Positions 5,320 through 13,919 of a DNA stretch of 29,636 nucleotides are shown one piece after another. The DNA lies in IMG/VR virus record IMGVR_UViG_3300031251_000082, positions 1 through 29,636 of that record; one strand, given 5' to 3'. The notes under the pieces are model-generated. The model saw nothing but the letters and a program-made list of their open reading frames with translations, was not told the origin of the DNA and did no database searches. The number at the start of each line of letters is the position of its first letter. The first letter of the stretch is position 1. A program made the translations under genes and the position numbers. The stretch is from a virus.

Positions 5320-6603
5320 TTATGCTGATAATTGTACAACAGCATTCCACCCAGGGGCACTGCAAATGAGGTTACCATAGTAACCAATTCTGATTTCTAA
5401 TGCGTCAGCGTTTCCAACTCGGAGACCTTCAAGTCCTTCCATCCCGTAAGTGAGGATGTGAGGTACTTTTCCTAAGGATCTGAGTTTGAATGTAGACATG
5501 GTGAGTAAGTATGCAGTCTGAGGAGGGCAGCTTCTGTCAGCAAGAATGGTGACTCGGCCGTAAGCAGATTGAAAGGTAATCCCTTCGAAAGCTACTTCAA
5601 CTTCATCATGTTTTACTTGCACGTACTGAACTTTAGCTCCTAAGCTGTTCACAAGAGCAGCGTAAGAAGCGAAGTCCATGATACAGAGGTCAGGTTTTCC
5701 ACCTTCTCGGTTTAGAACTGCTAGAGCGTTGGTGATACCTTCTTCAATCGTTAACGATTGAGCATTGTATCTGATACCAGCTAAACGGGTCACGTCTGCT
5801 GATCGGTTAACACCCCAGAAACTGTCGCTGCTGGATGGAGCAGAGCTTGGAAGCCATGCTGCTAACCCTGACAATGCAAGGTTTGTTCCAGTTGCGATAG
5901 GTCCTGCAACGATGTCTCCGAATACTCCGAGTCCGTGTCCTGCTGCTGCCCATGAAGAGTCAGTAGCAGAAGCTAGAACGGTGATGATCCCGTTTGAACG
6001 GTCAACAGCTGTAATAGAAGCAGTTGAAGAGCTGATGGAGCTGATTGTTCCACCGCTGCTTACGAAGTTAACAAGAGTCATTCCAACTTCAAACTGAACG
6101 ATCTGTTGAGCGTTAGAAAGAGTGATGATGTAGGTAGGTGCAGATCCACTGTTTGTAGATCCGATATAACCACGTGTTGCTGATCCATCGCCGAATAATT
6201 CGAAAGCGATGTTGTTGGTGATCATTCTGAATCCACCGTCCATTTGCAGTTTAGCTGCATCGACGAAAGCTCCAGCGTTTGACTTAGTCTGTTCCATCAA
6301 CAAGTTGGTGATTGTGACTAATTGATAGTCTGAAATCACGTACACGAAGAAAGAAGCCAGCTGAGCTGCTGTCTGTTGGTTTTGAGCGTTAGAGAATGAG
6401 TGAGATCGTCCAGCAGGAACACCGAATTCGATGGGTACTGGAATGTATTTACCTGCGAACCCGTCTGGAGATTCGTTTTTAGGTACGAGAGCCAAGAAAG
6501 GGTTCTCTTTATAAACTAGATCCTTCATGTATTCTGAAGAATCGGTGTATAGCTCCTTAAGAGCTGCGATTTGGTTACTTGAACTTGCATATATTGCGGA
6601 CAT
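5320..6603 (-). CDS. Major capsid protein
   Basis: 427 residues. Assigned by position and character: it is last in the order terminase, portal, scaffold, capsid, has its own strong AAGGAAA ribosome site, and is followed by a strong terminator. The N-terminus is helical (IAALKELYTDSSEYMKDLVYKENPFLALVP), and the body has a Gly/Ser-rich surface-loop region near residues 145-245 and ends with the compact Gly-rich pattern seen in HK97-fold capsid proteins. The run 'YKENPFLALVPK' is a common start in phage capsid proteins with this order. It should form the icosahedral shell with the scaffold protein encoded just upstream. No protease gene sits nearby, so N-terminal cleavage is not indicated. Confidence 0.85.
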   Translation of the reverse strand: MSAIYASSSNQIAALKELYTDSSEYMKDLVYKENPFLALVPKNESPDGFAGKYIPVPIEFGVPAGRSHSFSNAQNQQTAAQLASFFVYVISDYQLVTITNLLMEQTKSNAGAFVDAAKLQMDGGFRMITNNIAFELFGDGSATRGYIGSTNSGSAPTYIITLSNAQQIVQFEVGMTLVNFVSSGGTISSISSSTASITAVDRSNGIITVLASATDSSWAAAGHGLGVFGDIVAGPIATGTNLALSGLAAWLPSSAPSSSDSFWGVNRSADVTRLAGIRYNAQSLTIEEGITNALAVLNREGGKPDLCIMDFASYAALVNSLGAKVQYVQVKHDEVEVAFEGITFQSAYGRVTILADRSCPPQTAYLLTMSTFKLRSLGKVPHILTYGMEGLEGLRVGNADALEIRIGYYGNLICSAPGWNAVVQLSA

Positions 6604-6683
6604 TTTATTTCCTTTTGACTTCGGTAATAGTGTGGATTAATACACCATGTTCCTAAGTCGATTGATTTGTAGGTTATAAGCTA

Positions 6684-6702
6684 CCATAACGACATGTTAT
6701 GG
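6684..6702. other. Hairpin between scaffold and capsid genes
   Basis: CCATAAC (6684-6690) pairs with GTTATGG (6696-6702) around a 5-base loop in the 116-base gap before the capsid gene. There is no T-run after it on either strand, so it is more likely an RNA processing or mRNA-stability element than a terminator. The surrounding gap has no gene and no promoter match. Confidence 0.4.
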
Positions 6703-6719
6703 TCGATTATAAACGACGG

Positions 6720-7727
6720 TTATTTATTAAGTTTTCCTTCAGCTGCCAATATGGCTCTTTCCCTAGCGCTTAGAGGTCGAGAACCTGATACTTGACTAGT
6801 TAAGGTACGTAGTTGATTCTGAGGTTGACCGTCTGTCTTCGTAGGTGCACTTGGGGCAACTGCCTTTGGTGCTAATCGTGACTGAACTTTCTTAAGTCTT
6901 GCGAGCTTAAGAGCTTCATCTAACAAGTAATCTTCTACTTGTTGGGCGGCTTCTTCGACGGTCAGAAGAATACCATCCTCGTCAAATGTCTTAGTAATCA
7001 ATTCGACCACGTCATTAACACTTCGAGTTTCTCTTATGGTCTCAAAGCTAGGGTCAGAACTGACTAATCGAGAAACATCTGCTTTAATCTGTCTTTCAGC
7101 TTGTGTTCTTTGCAGATTTTGATTCTCTTCAAAACTTTTCTTTGTACTCTCTGTTTCACCTTTTAATGCTTTAATTTCATCTTTTAATGATCTTAATTCA
7201 TTTTGTAGAGTTAAATTCTCTTGACTTGGTCCGTTGATTGCAGCTTCTGTTAGCTGATCATAAGTAAGTCCCATGTCTAAAAGTGCTTGAATTGGATTCT
7301 TCAAGATACTATCTTTAGAAATGAATTTAGACTCATCAATAGTAGGTGTTGAGGGATCAGCAGGCTTCGATCTAGAGGCTTCGAACGCAGCGCGTTCTTG
7401 CTTAAGTTGTTGATCTCTAAGGCGAAGTGCTTTTTCTTTACGCGCAAGTATGGCGTATTGAGAACTTAGCGGTTCCGACGAAGTCTTTGTTTCTGCAGCA
7501 ACTTCTGGAGCTGGGCTCTCATTCTTGTCTACTTGTCCCATCTCAGCAGGTCTAGAAGGGGCTCGGATAGCCGAAAGTTCTTCTGGAGCGACATTAGTAG
7601 GATTCTGGACGGGGGTAGATTGAGCTTGTACCATAGCGATAGCGCGTTCTCTTGCGCTGACTTGTGCTACAGATTTAGCTCCGGTTGGTTGGGTAATAGA
7701 GGGGGCACCAATTGGTTCGATTTTCAT
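6720..7727 (-). CDS. Capsid scaffolding protein
   Basis: 335 residues, between portal and capsid genes. The sequence is highly charged and helical with few aromatic residues: a Pro/Ala-rich disordered N-terminus (residues 1-90), a coiled coil near 90-120 (rich in K, R, E), and a second long coiled coil around 165-230 (ENLTLQNELRSLKDEIKAL). The C-terminus is basic with Pro and Gln. This profile and position fit internal scaffold proteins that guide capsid assembly and then leave. A near-repeat of the phrase 'RERAIAMVQAQ / RERAILAAEG' occurs at both ends. Start ATG 7727 follows AGGAG, just after the hairpin at 7742-7758. Confidence 0.8.
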   Translation of the reverse strand: MKIEPIGAPSITQPTGAKSVAQVSARERAIAMVQAQSTPVQNPTNVAPEELSAIRAPSRPAEMGQVDKNESPAPEVAAETKTSSEPLSSQYAILARKEKALRLRDQQLKQERAAFEASRSKPADPSTPTIDESKFISKDSILKNPIQALLDMGLTYDQLTEAAINGPSQENLTLQNELRSLKDEIKALKGETESTKKSFEENQNLQRTQAERQIKADVSRLVSSDPSFETIRETRSVNDVVELITKTFDEDGILLTVEEAAQQVEDYLLDEALKLARLKKVQSRLAPKAVAPSAPTKTDGQPQNQLRTLTSQVSGSRPLSARERAILAAEGKLNK

Positions 7728-7741
7728 ATAGTTTCTCCTAA

Positions 7742-7758
7742 GTAGTCATTTTGACTAC
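7742..7758 (-). promoter_or_regulatory. Hairpin directly upstream of the scaffold ribosome site
   Basis: A perfect 7-bp stem, GTAGTCA with TGACTAC, around a 3-base loop, ending four bases before AGGAG of the scaffold gene. No T-run follows. It could protect the mRNA 5' end after cleavage or tune scaffold translation. A second weaker stem (GTTGAT/ATCAAC, 7774-7791) precedes it. Confidence 0.45.
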
Positions 7759-7809
7759 AATTTCATTGCTTTAGTTGATAATTAAATCAACGGTTTTTGT
7801 AGTGGCTTC

Positions 7810-7974
7810 TTATATATGGAGCTTAGCTAGCTCTAAACTTAATAATACTATGATTCCAAGTAAAGTGACAATAGCTCTATGGTAGCCATTTATCTCTTTT
7901 TTGGGAGATTCAACCCGGGTAATACTCCCACATTCTTTACAATAGATGCGAGTATGCGGTTTGATAACTTCCAT
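7810..7974 (-). CDS. Small zinc-knuckle protein with a C-terminal membrane segment
   Basis: 54 residues. The start overlaps the portal stop codon as TAATG, and AGGAG (within the portal gene) is well placed. Residues C12 and C15 form one CxxC knuckle (YCKECG), followed by a charged linker and then a hydrophobic segment (about residues 35-50) that should span the membrane near the C-terminus. A tail-anchored protein with a cytoplasmic metal knuckle fits; a dimer could complete a four-cysteine site. Its place in the head operon hints at virion assembly or host membrane contact, but the function is unknown. Confidence 0.6.
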   Translation of the reverse strand: MEVIKPHTRIYCKECGSITRVESPKKEINGYHRAIVTLLGIIVLLSLELAKLHI

Positions 7975-9866
7975 TATTGTGCTCCAGCAGGATTACCATT
8001 GGGGACAAGGGGGGATTGAGGTAATGCTTGTGGCGCAGCAGCAGGAGCTCCAGGTGCAGGCATTGGAGGCTGTGCAGCTTGGGTCATTGTTTGAACTTGG
8101 GAGAAGAAGTCTCTTAACATTTGACATCTGTCTTCTTCGAGCTGTGATGCACTATATAAATTATAATACTGTACTGAAAGTTGGGATGCGAGACCTAAAT
8201 CCATGAATGGATCTGGGGGAGTGTATTCACCATCTTCAACGATTTTGTCTAAGATTTGGAATATGCGTTCTTCAGATGCATTAGCTAACTTTTCTACTTG
8301 TCCAAGATCTGGGAAATCAAGTAATCGACGTCCTTCTTTAATATCAATCATTCCAGCCTGAATCATTTCCGTTATCTTTTGCATTCTGCCGGCTGGTTCT
8401 TTAGGTAAACTAGATTGATTAAATACTTGAACTATGAAGGGATCTTGAATCATCTTAACATTCGGAAGATCTATTTGTTTGGTTCCGTCTTTGTTGGGGT
8501 AGACGGTTTGATAAGTGCCTTCACGCTCAGCAATGTCTTTTGCAAGGTCAGTAATCTGGTAAGCAAGCTCAACAAAGATATTGTCATATCGCTTTGAGAG
8601 CGCAGCCATTCGATCTGTGGAGATGTCATCGTAGGAGCGGATGGCTTCTCCTGAGTTAAGACCTGCGGGTTTTTGACTTGACGCTTGCATTGCAGACACA
8701 CCACATTGTTGGTATCCGTAATCAATGAGACGTTGCAACTGTGCATATAACTCCTGAGGTACTGCGGGGGCTACTTCATAGGTAGGCTTAATACCACGGT
8801 ACTCGATAATAGCGCCTACATCGTTATTAAAGGCTGCTTTAGAGACTTTAGATCCAGCTTCTACGAATACTCTGGGCACGCCGACTAATTTAATAGCTCT
8901 AGATATGGTGAATAATAGAGAATTGATCTCCATTTGGGTTCCCATTAGCTGTTCTGCTAGTCCTTGGCCCCAAAAACCTAATAAGCGAGGGGAGTAGTTT
9001 AAAAATATGAATGGAAATTTTTCTTTATTATAAGGTTCGTCTAATAAGATACCGGAGGAGCAAGCAATAACATGTCGTCCGTCTTTGGCATTCTTACCGC
9101 TGGGAAGGTGCCAAGATTCAACGATCATGACCTGATCAGTCACTGTCTTAGAGGATTCCGCAGAATTGTCTGGAAAGGCCGTTGCTGCCACTTCTACAAT
9201 AGATTTATATTTAGGAGACATCTCTTTTAGAACATCTCTATCAACTAATTTCATTTGAAATAGTTGTCTAGGATCTTCATATATACCGTCATTGGAATCA
9301 ACTAATAATTCGGTACGCAGTACTCTGTCTAATGCAACTTTATGATCTTCGGTTTCGTAGATCTTTAGGATACCTGTTCCGGTTACGCAAGCATCTCTAA
9401 GAGCTATAGCTGCTTTTTCATAAGCTTTAGTTTGGTAGAATTCCCCTAAAATAAAGTTATTTAGTTGTTTAGAGAGTCTTCGTTCTTTATAATCGCCGTT
9501 ATCAGTTAAGAATACAGGAGCAGGTCTATTTTGACTAAGTCTTGATACCAGGGTGTCAACGCAAGACTGAACTAAGTTAAAAGTAGGTCTATCTGCAGGA
9601 AGTCCAGTTTGTTGGTCCATTTTGGACATATTGGAGCCAATAAAACTGAATAAGCTTAAGTTACCGTATAATCGGGCATAGATAGCTGTTTGACGTTGTA
9701 GGTATTGTTGGCTTTCTTTTAGATAAGCCGCAGTTCCAAGAACTTGATTTGTAAGTTCTCTGTCATCCTTAGCTTTCCACCATTTGAAAACGCCTTTAAG
9801 TTGAGAATTGGGGTCCTTGGTGCTGAAAGTAACTGTATTTTTTGGAGTCGTTTTTGAGAGTTTCAT
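7974..9866 (-). CDS. Portal protein (head-tail connector)
   Basis: 630 residues. Position between terminase and scaffold, large size and features match phage portal proteins, which form the dodecameric ring through which DNA enters the head. Visible are the N-terminal region on bound-substrate residues (WKAKDDRELTNQVLGTAAYLK), a long helix-rich stem region (GLAEQLMGTQMEINSLLFTI), and a Pro/Ala/Gln-rich disordered C-terminus (residues 600-630). The length is close to that of podovirus-type portals. The start codon overlaps the preceding stop as TAATG. No frameshift. The genes around it overlap, so translation is coupled. Confidence 0.88.
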   Translation of the reverse strand: MKLSKTTPKNTVTFSTKDPNSQLKGVFKWWKAKDDRELTNQVLGTAAYLKESQQYLQRQTAIYARLYGNLSLFSFIGSNMSKMDQQTGLPADRPTFNLVQSCVDTLVSRLSQNRPAPVFLTDNGDYKERRLSKQLNNFILGEFYQTKAYEKAAIALRDACVTGTGILKIYETEDHKVALDRVLRTELLVDSNDGIYEDPRQLFQMKLVDRDVLKEMSPKYKSIVEVAATAFPDNSAESSKTVTDQVMIVESWHLPSGKNAKDGRHVIACSSGILLDEPYNKEKFPFIFLNYSPRLLGFWGQGLAEQLMGTQMEINSLLFTISRAIKLVGVPRVFVEAGSKVSKAAFNNDVGAIIEYRGIKPTYEVAPAVPQELYAQLQRLIDYGYQQCGVSAMQASSQKPAGLNSGEAIRSYDDISTDRMAALSKRYDNIFVELAYQITDLAKDIAEREGTYQTVYPNKDGTKQIDLPNVKMIQDPFIVQVFNQSSLPKEPAGRMQKITEMIQAGMIDIKEGRRLLDFPDLGQVEKLANASEERIFQILDKIVEDGEYTPPDPFMDLGLASQLSVQYYNLYSASQLEEDRCQMLRDFFSQVQTMTQAAQPPMPAPGAPAAAPQALPQSPLVPNGNPAGAQ

Positions 9867-10102
9867 TATTGTTCAGTCCCTTCACCAACGCTCCAATAAA
9901 GGAGTTCTTCATCTGACATTTGAGAATTCATTAAATCGCTAGGAGTAGCGACATCTTGTGTCAGAGGAGGTGCTGTACGCTTTTTGTAGTTAGAAACTGG
10001 AGCATCATCAGCTAACGTGAATTCAATATCCGCGTTCTTAAAATGCTTTATACCAGCCTTCCTACAGGCGTCTGCTAATTTTTTAAGATCTTTGGGATTC
10101 AT
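9866..10102 (-). CDS. Hypothetical head-operon protein
   Basis: 78 residues, not assigned. The first half (DLKKLADACRKAGIKHFKN) is helical and basic, and the second half is Pro-rich and then acidic (SDEELLYW). GAGGG precedes the ATG. It ends in a TAATG overlap with the portal gene, so production should be coupled to that of the portal. Small genes of this kind beside the portal often encode assembly or minor head proteins, but no motif shows that here. Confidence 0.65.
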   Translation of the reverse strand: MNPKDLKKLADACRKAGIKHFKNADIEFTLADDAPVSNYKKRTAPPLTQDVATPSDLMNSQMSDEELLYWSVGEGTEQ

Positions 10103-10113
10103 AGAACCCTCAA

Positions 10114-10989
10114 TTAACTACGTTTACGTCTCATTTTTGAACGTATCGCGCTGATCATGTCGTGTGAATCTTCATCTGAAAGTTCATCACCATGCTCATT
10201 GCTATCTTCAGGTTGAGCTGAGATTTGACTATCATCGTAATATGTCTTTTTGCGGGCAGCCTTAAAGCTTAAATCATCTTCTTCATTAAGATGTTCATCG
10301 CTATTGTCTTGAAGATCAACTTGTCCACCTTCAGCCATCATTCGTCTTTTTGCCATAATAGCGGATGCTATAGAAGCATGATGTTCTTCTTCGGCTTCAT
10401 CTTTTGGTTGCATTAATGAATCAACTTTTCCGCCTTTAGCATAACGAATGATACCATCTTTAGAGTAAGAGTCTTCATCGTTTTCTTGATGCATCATGTC
10501 CATTTCCATGGCATCATCAGAGTCTTCATCCACCATACTGGTTCCGGCTCTTTTTTCAGCTGCGTGCATTCGAGGCTTTCCAGAAATCATATCTTCGTCG
10601 CGCTCGTCAGCTGCATCATCGATGCCACTCATGCGTTCATCATGAAAACTGATTTCAGAACCATGACTTAACTTACGTCCACGAGACATTTCAAGTTCTC
10701 GTTCGTCTCTAGCTCCGTCAATTCCAGACATATGTTCATCTCGTGCATCGAGTTCAGGAGAATGTTCATCTTTTTTAGATGCCATCATGTTCAATTCACG
10801 TTCATCTCTATCATCTGCTGAAGGTTTATAAGCTGCTGCTTTGAGTTCTCCACCTTTAGCCATTTTCTTAGCGCGGCGTTGGGTACTGAAAGCGATAGCT
10901 AGAGCTTGTTTCTGAGGTTTCCCGGCATGCATTTCGGTTTCGATATTTTTAGAAAGAGCTTTTTTAGAAGCACGTTTGATTAATGGCAT
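10114..10989 (-). CDS. Acidic, repetitive head-associated protein
   Basis: 291 residues. The N-terminus is basic and helical (ASKKALSKNIETEMHAGKPQ, then KQALAIAFSTQRRAKK), a phrase I recognise from short proteins located near phage portal genes. The rest is Asp/Glu/His/Met-rich and repetitive, with variants such as DEHMSGID and DERMSGID, RDERELNM and RDERELEM. The C-terminus returns to basic (RSKMRRKRS). This suggests a largely disordered protein with basic ends that could bind DNA or capsid components. Its position between terminase and portal is consistent with a minor structural or internal protein. Function unproven. Confidence 0.7.
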   Translation of the reverse strand: MPLIKRASKKALSKNIETEMHAGKPQKQALAIAFSTQRRAKKMAKGGELKAAAYKPSADDRDERELNMMASKKDEHSPELDARDEHMSGIDGARDERELEMSRGRKLSHGSEISFHDERMSGIDDAADERDEDMISGKPRMHAAEKRAGTSMVDEDSDDAMEMDMMHQENDEDSYSKDGIIRYAKGGKVDSLMQPKDEAEEEHHASIASAIMAKRRMMAEGGQVDLQDNSDEHLNEEDDLSFKAARKKTYYDDSQISAQPEDSNEHGDELSDEDSHDMISAIRSKMRRKRS

Positions 10990-11014
10990 TTTATTGGTCC
11001 TTTAAATTAATTTA

Positions 11015-11251
11015 TTATTCTTGATCGTGTTCGATTTCGTCGTGAGGGGCGAGTTCTAAGAGGTCAAAAGCTGCTTGAAATGCTTTTGCCATCGCCTTGT
11101 AGTCTTTATGCTCGTGGGCGTTACAAAAGTCTTCCATGGCTATCTCTAAACCAGATAGTTCTTTATCCTCTGGTTTAGACTCATCTGGAGCCCTCATTTG
11201 AGTCATTACACCTGCGTCTTTAACTTGCTTATTCTTTAAAAATGGGAGCAT
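11015..11251 (-). CDS. Hypothetical head-operon protein
   Basis: 78 residues. The C-terminal half (about 35-70) has the heptad-like pattern of a short helical bundle (IAMEDFCNAHEHKDYKAMAK), ending in an acidic tail (HDEIEHDQE). GAGG lies before the start. Not recognised as a family. It is placed between the terminase and the repetitive acidic protein, so it is probably expressed late with the head genes. Confidence 0.6.
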   Translation of the reverse strand: MLPFLKNKQVKDAGVMTQMRAPDESKPEDKELSGLEIAMEDFCNAHEHKDYKAMAKAFQAAFDLLELAPHDEIEHDQE

Positions 11252-11305
11252 TAGAACCTCTAAACTTGTCTATTTGTCCTAAATTTTAACCTAAATCACA
11301 ACAAT

Positions 11306-12748
11306 TTAGTCGTTTTTCCACCAATTTTCAGCATCTGCTTGTTTTTGGAAGTGATCTACAGCTGAGTCAAACATATCAACTTCTTGCTGCTTAGCCCAGG
11401 CTTTAGAACCGTATTTAGGCTTTTCTGGTTCTTTTTGAAAGGTAAAGGCTGGAGATTCCCTAAAGGCATATAGTACCGCGTCTATAATGTCTGAGTGATA
11501 CTTGTCTGAAACTTTAATCTTATCTGATGTGGATTTATCCTGATCAATTTCAACAAGATAGGCATCTTGAGCAAATTTAGAGTTAGATTTAGCCTTAAAT
11601 TTACCGGTCCTTAGCGTATCATTTAAGAAAGCTATGTTTTCCATTTTACGGGCTTTATCTGCTGCTTCTACTGGTATGTGGTGTCGTCGTCGCATCTCTT
11701 CAGCGAGCTTCTTACCCAATCCACCTTGATCGATAACTAACTTATGAATATCATATTTATTTCTAAGCGATTGAATTTGTTCAACTAATTCTGTTAATCC
11801 TTGTTGAGGTACAACTTTTTCCTCTACGAGATACGTACTGGGGTCACCCTCGGACCATGCAATAATCGCAATAGCATCTGCGTCATCGAATCCTAAGTCA
11901 ATACCCATGATATAATTCCATTTATAAGGATGCTTAAGTTCCGGTAAATTGTTATAATTATTAATCTTTTCGTTGTATTTAAGTAAAAGAGAATCACTAT
12001 CTGTAACCCATCTACCAAAATACTCTCGTTGAATAGAGGGGTCGGTTACTGATACACCCCGGCGATTTAACTCTCTGTCTAACATCTGTTGGTGGGACAT
12101 CTTGGATTTATTCGTAATAAAGGGATTATTGAAGAATGTCCATTTATGCCTACTCCAATTAGAATTTTCTTGAGCACAATCATGGAAGTAACCTGTTGGT
12201 ATTGGACTTGGTGTCCCAATCAACACTAGGGTTCCTGCATAGTCCATAAGAGCCGGAGATAGCACGTCATTTATAAGTTCTCGAATATATTCTCGAAATG
12301 ATTGTGCTTCGTCGATATAAACAAGTTTTAAAGCAAGACCTCGGAACTTTTCGATTTCATTAGTGTCTTTAGCGCCAGATAGATAGATGATCGAATGATT
12401 AGGAAAGGTCATGGATAATTCAGAGAGGTTCTCTTCCCCCCCTAAATTATAATCTCGATTAATCTTTTTGATTTCTCTCCAAATGATTTTCTTGGCATTA
12501 TTTCTGCTCAACGTGATGTACAAACATACAACGCCGGGGTTCTTTAGAGCGGTGTCTATCAGGTCGGCAGAACAAGCTATGGTCTTACCAGACCGACGAG
12601 AACATACAGCTAACTTGTTGGGTGATGTATCCGTGATAAATGCATATTGTTCTGGAAACAAAAAGTCCTTTACAGAAAAGGCAGTGGATGCTATTTTCTT
12701 GCGTTTCTGTAGAGCTTTTCGAATAGCTTTCTCGGAAACTATACTCAT
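11306..12748 (-). CDS. terL: Terminase large subunit
   Basis: 480 residues, the ATP-driven DNA packaging motor. ATPase domain: Walker A-type CSRRSGKT (49-56), Walker B VYIDEA (143-148), and the coupling motif LVLIGTPS (175-181). Nuclease domain of the RNase H fold: IMGIDLGFDDADA with catalytic D284, then LVIDQGG (D340), and a final HSDIIDA near residue 420 as the third acidic site. All three acids are present, so it should cut concatemers and drive DNA into the portal. Start overlaps the upstream gene as ATGA. The final 50 residues are Lys-rich and may contact the portal. Confidence 0.96.
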   Translation of the reverse strand: MSIVSEKAIRKALQKRKKIASTAFSVKDFLFPEQYAFITDTSPNKLAVCSRRSGKTIACSADLIDTALKNPGVVCLYITLSRNNAKKIIWREIKKINRDYNLGGEENLSELSMTFPNHSIIYLSGAKDTNEIEKFRGLALKLVYIDEAQSFREYIRELINDVLSPALMDYAGTLVLIGTPSPIPTGYFHDCAQENSNWSRHKWTFFNNPFITNKSKMSHQQMLDRELNRRGVSVTDPSIQREYFGRWVTDSDSLLLKYNEKINNYNNLPELKHPYKWNYIMGIDLGFDDADAIAIIAWSEGDPSTYLVEEKVVPQQGLTELVEQIQSLRNKYDIHKLVIDQGGLGKKLAEEMRRRHHIPVEAADKARKMENIAFLNDTLRTGKFKAKSNSKFAQDAYLVEIDQDKSTSDKIKVSDKYHSDIIDAVLYAFRESPAFTFQKEPEKPKYGSKAWAKQQEVDMFDSAVDHFQKQADAENWWKND

Positions 12749-13071
12749 TTTGTCAATAATTTCTCTAGTTGTTCTTCACTAGCGTTACTTAAGTAATCAG
12801 ATTCTTCTTTTTTTAGATCCTTGAGCATCATTGAGCAATCTTTTAGCGCCCCGATAGTATCCCTATCAACACTACCCGCGGTGATATTCGCTAATAAGGT
12901 TTTTGTGGCGCGATTAAGAGCGGTTACAATCCTACGCCCTATATCATCTAAAGCCACGTCATCAACGGAAACTGGAACCTCAACTGGTTCCGGCTCCTTG
13001 GAAATAGGTAAATATGCGCCTTGAGCATCTTTCACACTAACTATTTTTCCGTCGATGATTTTCTTTGCCAT
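12745..13071 (-). CDS. Candidate terminase small subunit
   Basis: 108 residues, directly upstream of terL and overlapping it by four bases (ATGA). The C-terminal two thirds are helical (RRIVTALNRATKTLLANIT... LKDLKKEESDYL), which fits the oligomerising helices of small terminase proteins, and the N-terminus is basic (AKKIIDGK). No helix-turn-helix is clear, so DNA recognition cannot be seen directly. Position is the main argument; the HTH protein ending at 13900 is a rival candidate. Confidence 0.45.
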   Translation of the reverse strand: MAKKIIDGKIVSVKDAQGAYLPISKEPEPVEVPVSVDDVALDDIGRRIVTALNRATKTLLANITAGSVDRDTIGALKDCSMMLKDLKKEESDYLSNASEEQLEKLLTK

Positions 13072-13072
13072 A

Positions 13073-13324
13073 TTACTTTACTGCCTTAAGAGAAGCCTTT
13101 GGTGCTTCAACGATATATTCAAGTAAAGAAATGTTGGCCTTTGGAATACCAATTGATTTTTCTTGTCCTTTAAATACAAATGAAACCTGAAGCGTTTCCC
13201 CATCATCTAGCATAGATAAATGTTCTAAGGTTTTTCCTGCGGGGGGTAATACTACGCCTAAGTCTCCCACAGAGGGGATATGCGCGGGTGTTTGAAGTCG
13301 TACGTAACTAACCTTTTTACTCAT
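13073..13324 (-). CDS. Hypothetical protein
   Basis: 83 residues from ATG 13324, which overlaps the stop of the upstream ORF; an ATG three codons earlier (13333) is possible, but GGGA then lies too close. Predicted beta-rich with mixed strands (VSYVRLQTPAHIP, GETLQVSFVFKG) and no known motif. The pattern resembles small OB or SH3-like folds but cannot be assigned. It belongs to the same run as the terminase genes. Confidence 0.6.
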   Translation of the reverse strand: MSKKVSYVRLQTPAHIPSVGDLGVVLPPAGKTLEHLSMLDDGETLQVSFVFKGQEKSIGIPKANISLLEYIVEAPKASLKAVK

Positions 13325-13493
13325 GAGATTCATCCCGTTTAGATAAAGCTGCGGCTTCTAAATTAAGATCTTTTAACTTTAAGTTCAAAGCTTCTAGATC
13401 ACTGGTTAATACAGATATTTGATACTGTATGTGTCCAGCTTTAGCACATAAATCACCGTATTCTTTAGTAATTACTTCCATAGTTCTTTCCAT
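13317..13493 (-). CDS. Small coiled-coil protein
   Basis: 58 residues, missed by length filters. ATG 13493 has TAGGAG upstream with good spacing, and the stop overlaps the next gene (ATGAGTAA). From residue about 26 to 52 the sequence has leucines in heptad-like spacing (ISVLTSDLEALNLKLKDLNL), so a short coiled coil or helical hairpin is likely. No function visible. Confidence 0.6.
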   Translation of the reverse strand: MERTMEVITKEYGDLCAKAGHIQYQISVLTSDLEALNLKLKDLNLEAAALSKRDESHE

Positions 13494-13502
13494 CTTATTC
13501 TC

Positions 13503-13919
13503 CTATATTGCGAATGGGTTATATACCCAATTCTTACGTTTCATTATACTCATTCCTACTTTTGTAGAATGAGTTGCAGTCGTTAAATTGCTTGGAGTTA
13601 AATCTTTAGCTATGCCAATTTTTCTCCAATTTTTTTTAACAAATACCCAATGTATTGCTACATCAGACATTACTGCGTATCCTAGTATAACACTAGGGTC
13701 TTCCTGTAGACAAGCGATTTTTACGATAGTTGCTGGTTTTGCAAGTATAAAGTCAATTACTTTATGGTAGTGAGCCATGAAAATAGCTTTAGGTACTTCA
13801 GATAACCAACTATCACCATAGTATAAGCCTCTTAGCCAACTCGCAAAAATAAAATTGCGGTCTTCTTCAACCATACTTCTAATCGCTATTAAATTTGATT
13901 TAGTCACTTCTGATTGCAT
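13503..13919 (-). CDS. GNAT-like acetyltransferase-fold protein
   Basis: 138 residues. The acyl-CoA binding motif of the GNAT fold is visible as HWVFVKKNWRKIGIAKDL, with the R/Q-x-x-G-x-A-like pyrophosphate loop (WRKIGIA). The preceding strand (ILGYAVMSDVAIHW) and an N-terminal helix-strand region (DRNFIFASWLRGLYYG) fit a complete but short GNAT domain. Such small phage GNAT-like proteins are widespread; some modify host proteins or small molecules, others may only be structural. It overlaps the end of the upstream gene by 20 bases. Confidence 0.6.
   Translation of the reverse strand: MQSEVTKSNLIAIRSMVEEDRNFIFASWLRGLYYGDSWLSEVPKAIFMAHYHKVIDFILAKPATIVKIACLQEDPSVILGYAVMSDVAIHWVFVKKNWRKIGIAKDLTPSNLTTATHSTKVGMSIMKRKNWVYNPFAI

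Noticed and set aside
7774-7791. Stem GTTGAT/ATCAAC as a terminator after the zinc-knuckle gene
   Set aside because: AT-rich 6-bp stem, no T-run on the minus strand; it has TTTTT only on the plus strand where no gene ends.
8471-8746. Minus-strand ORF inside the portal gene
   Set aside because: It lies inside the portal reading frame in another frame, with no ribosome site and no family motif.
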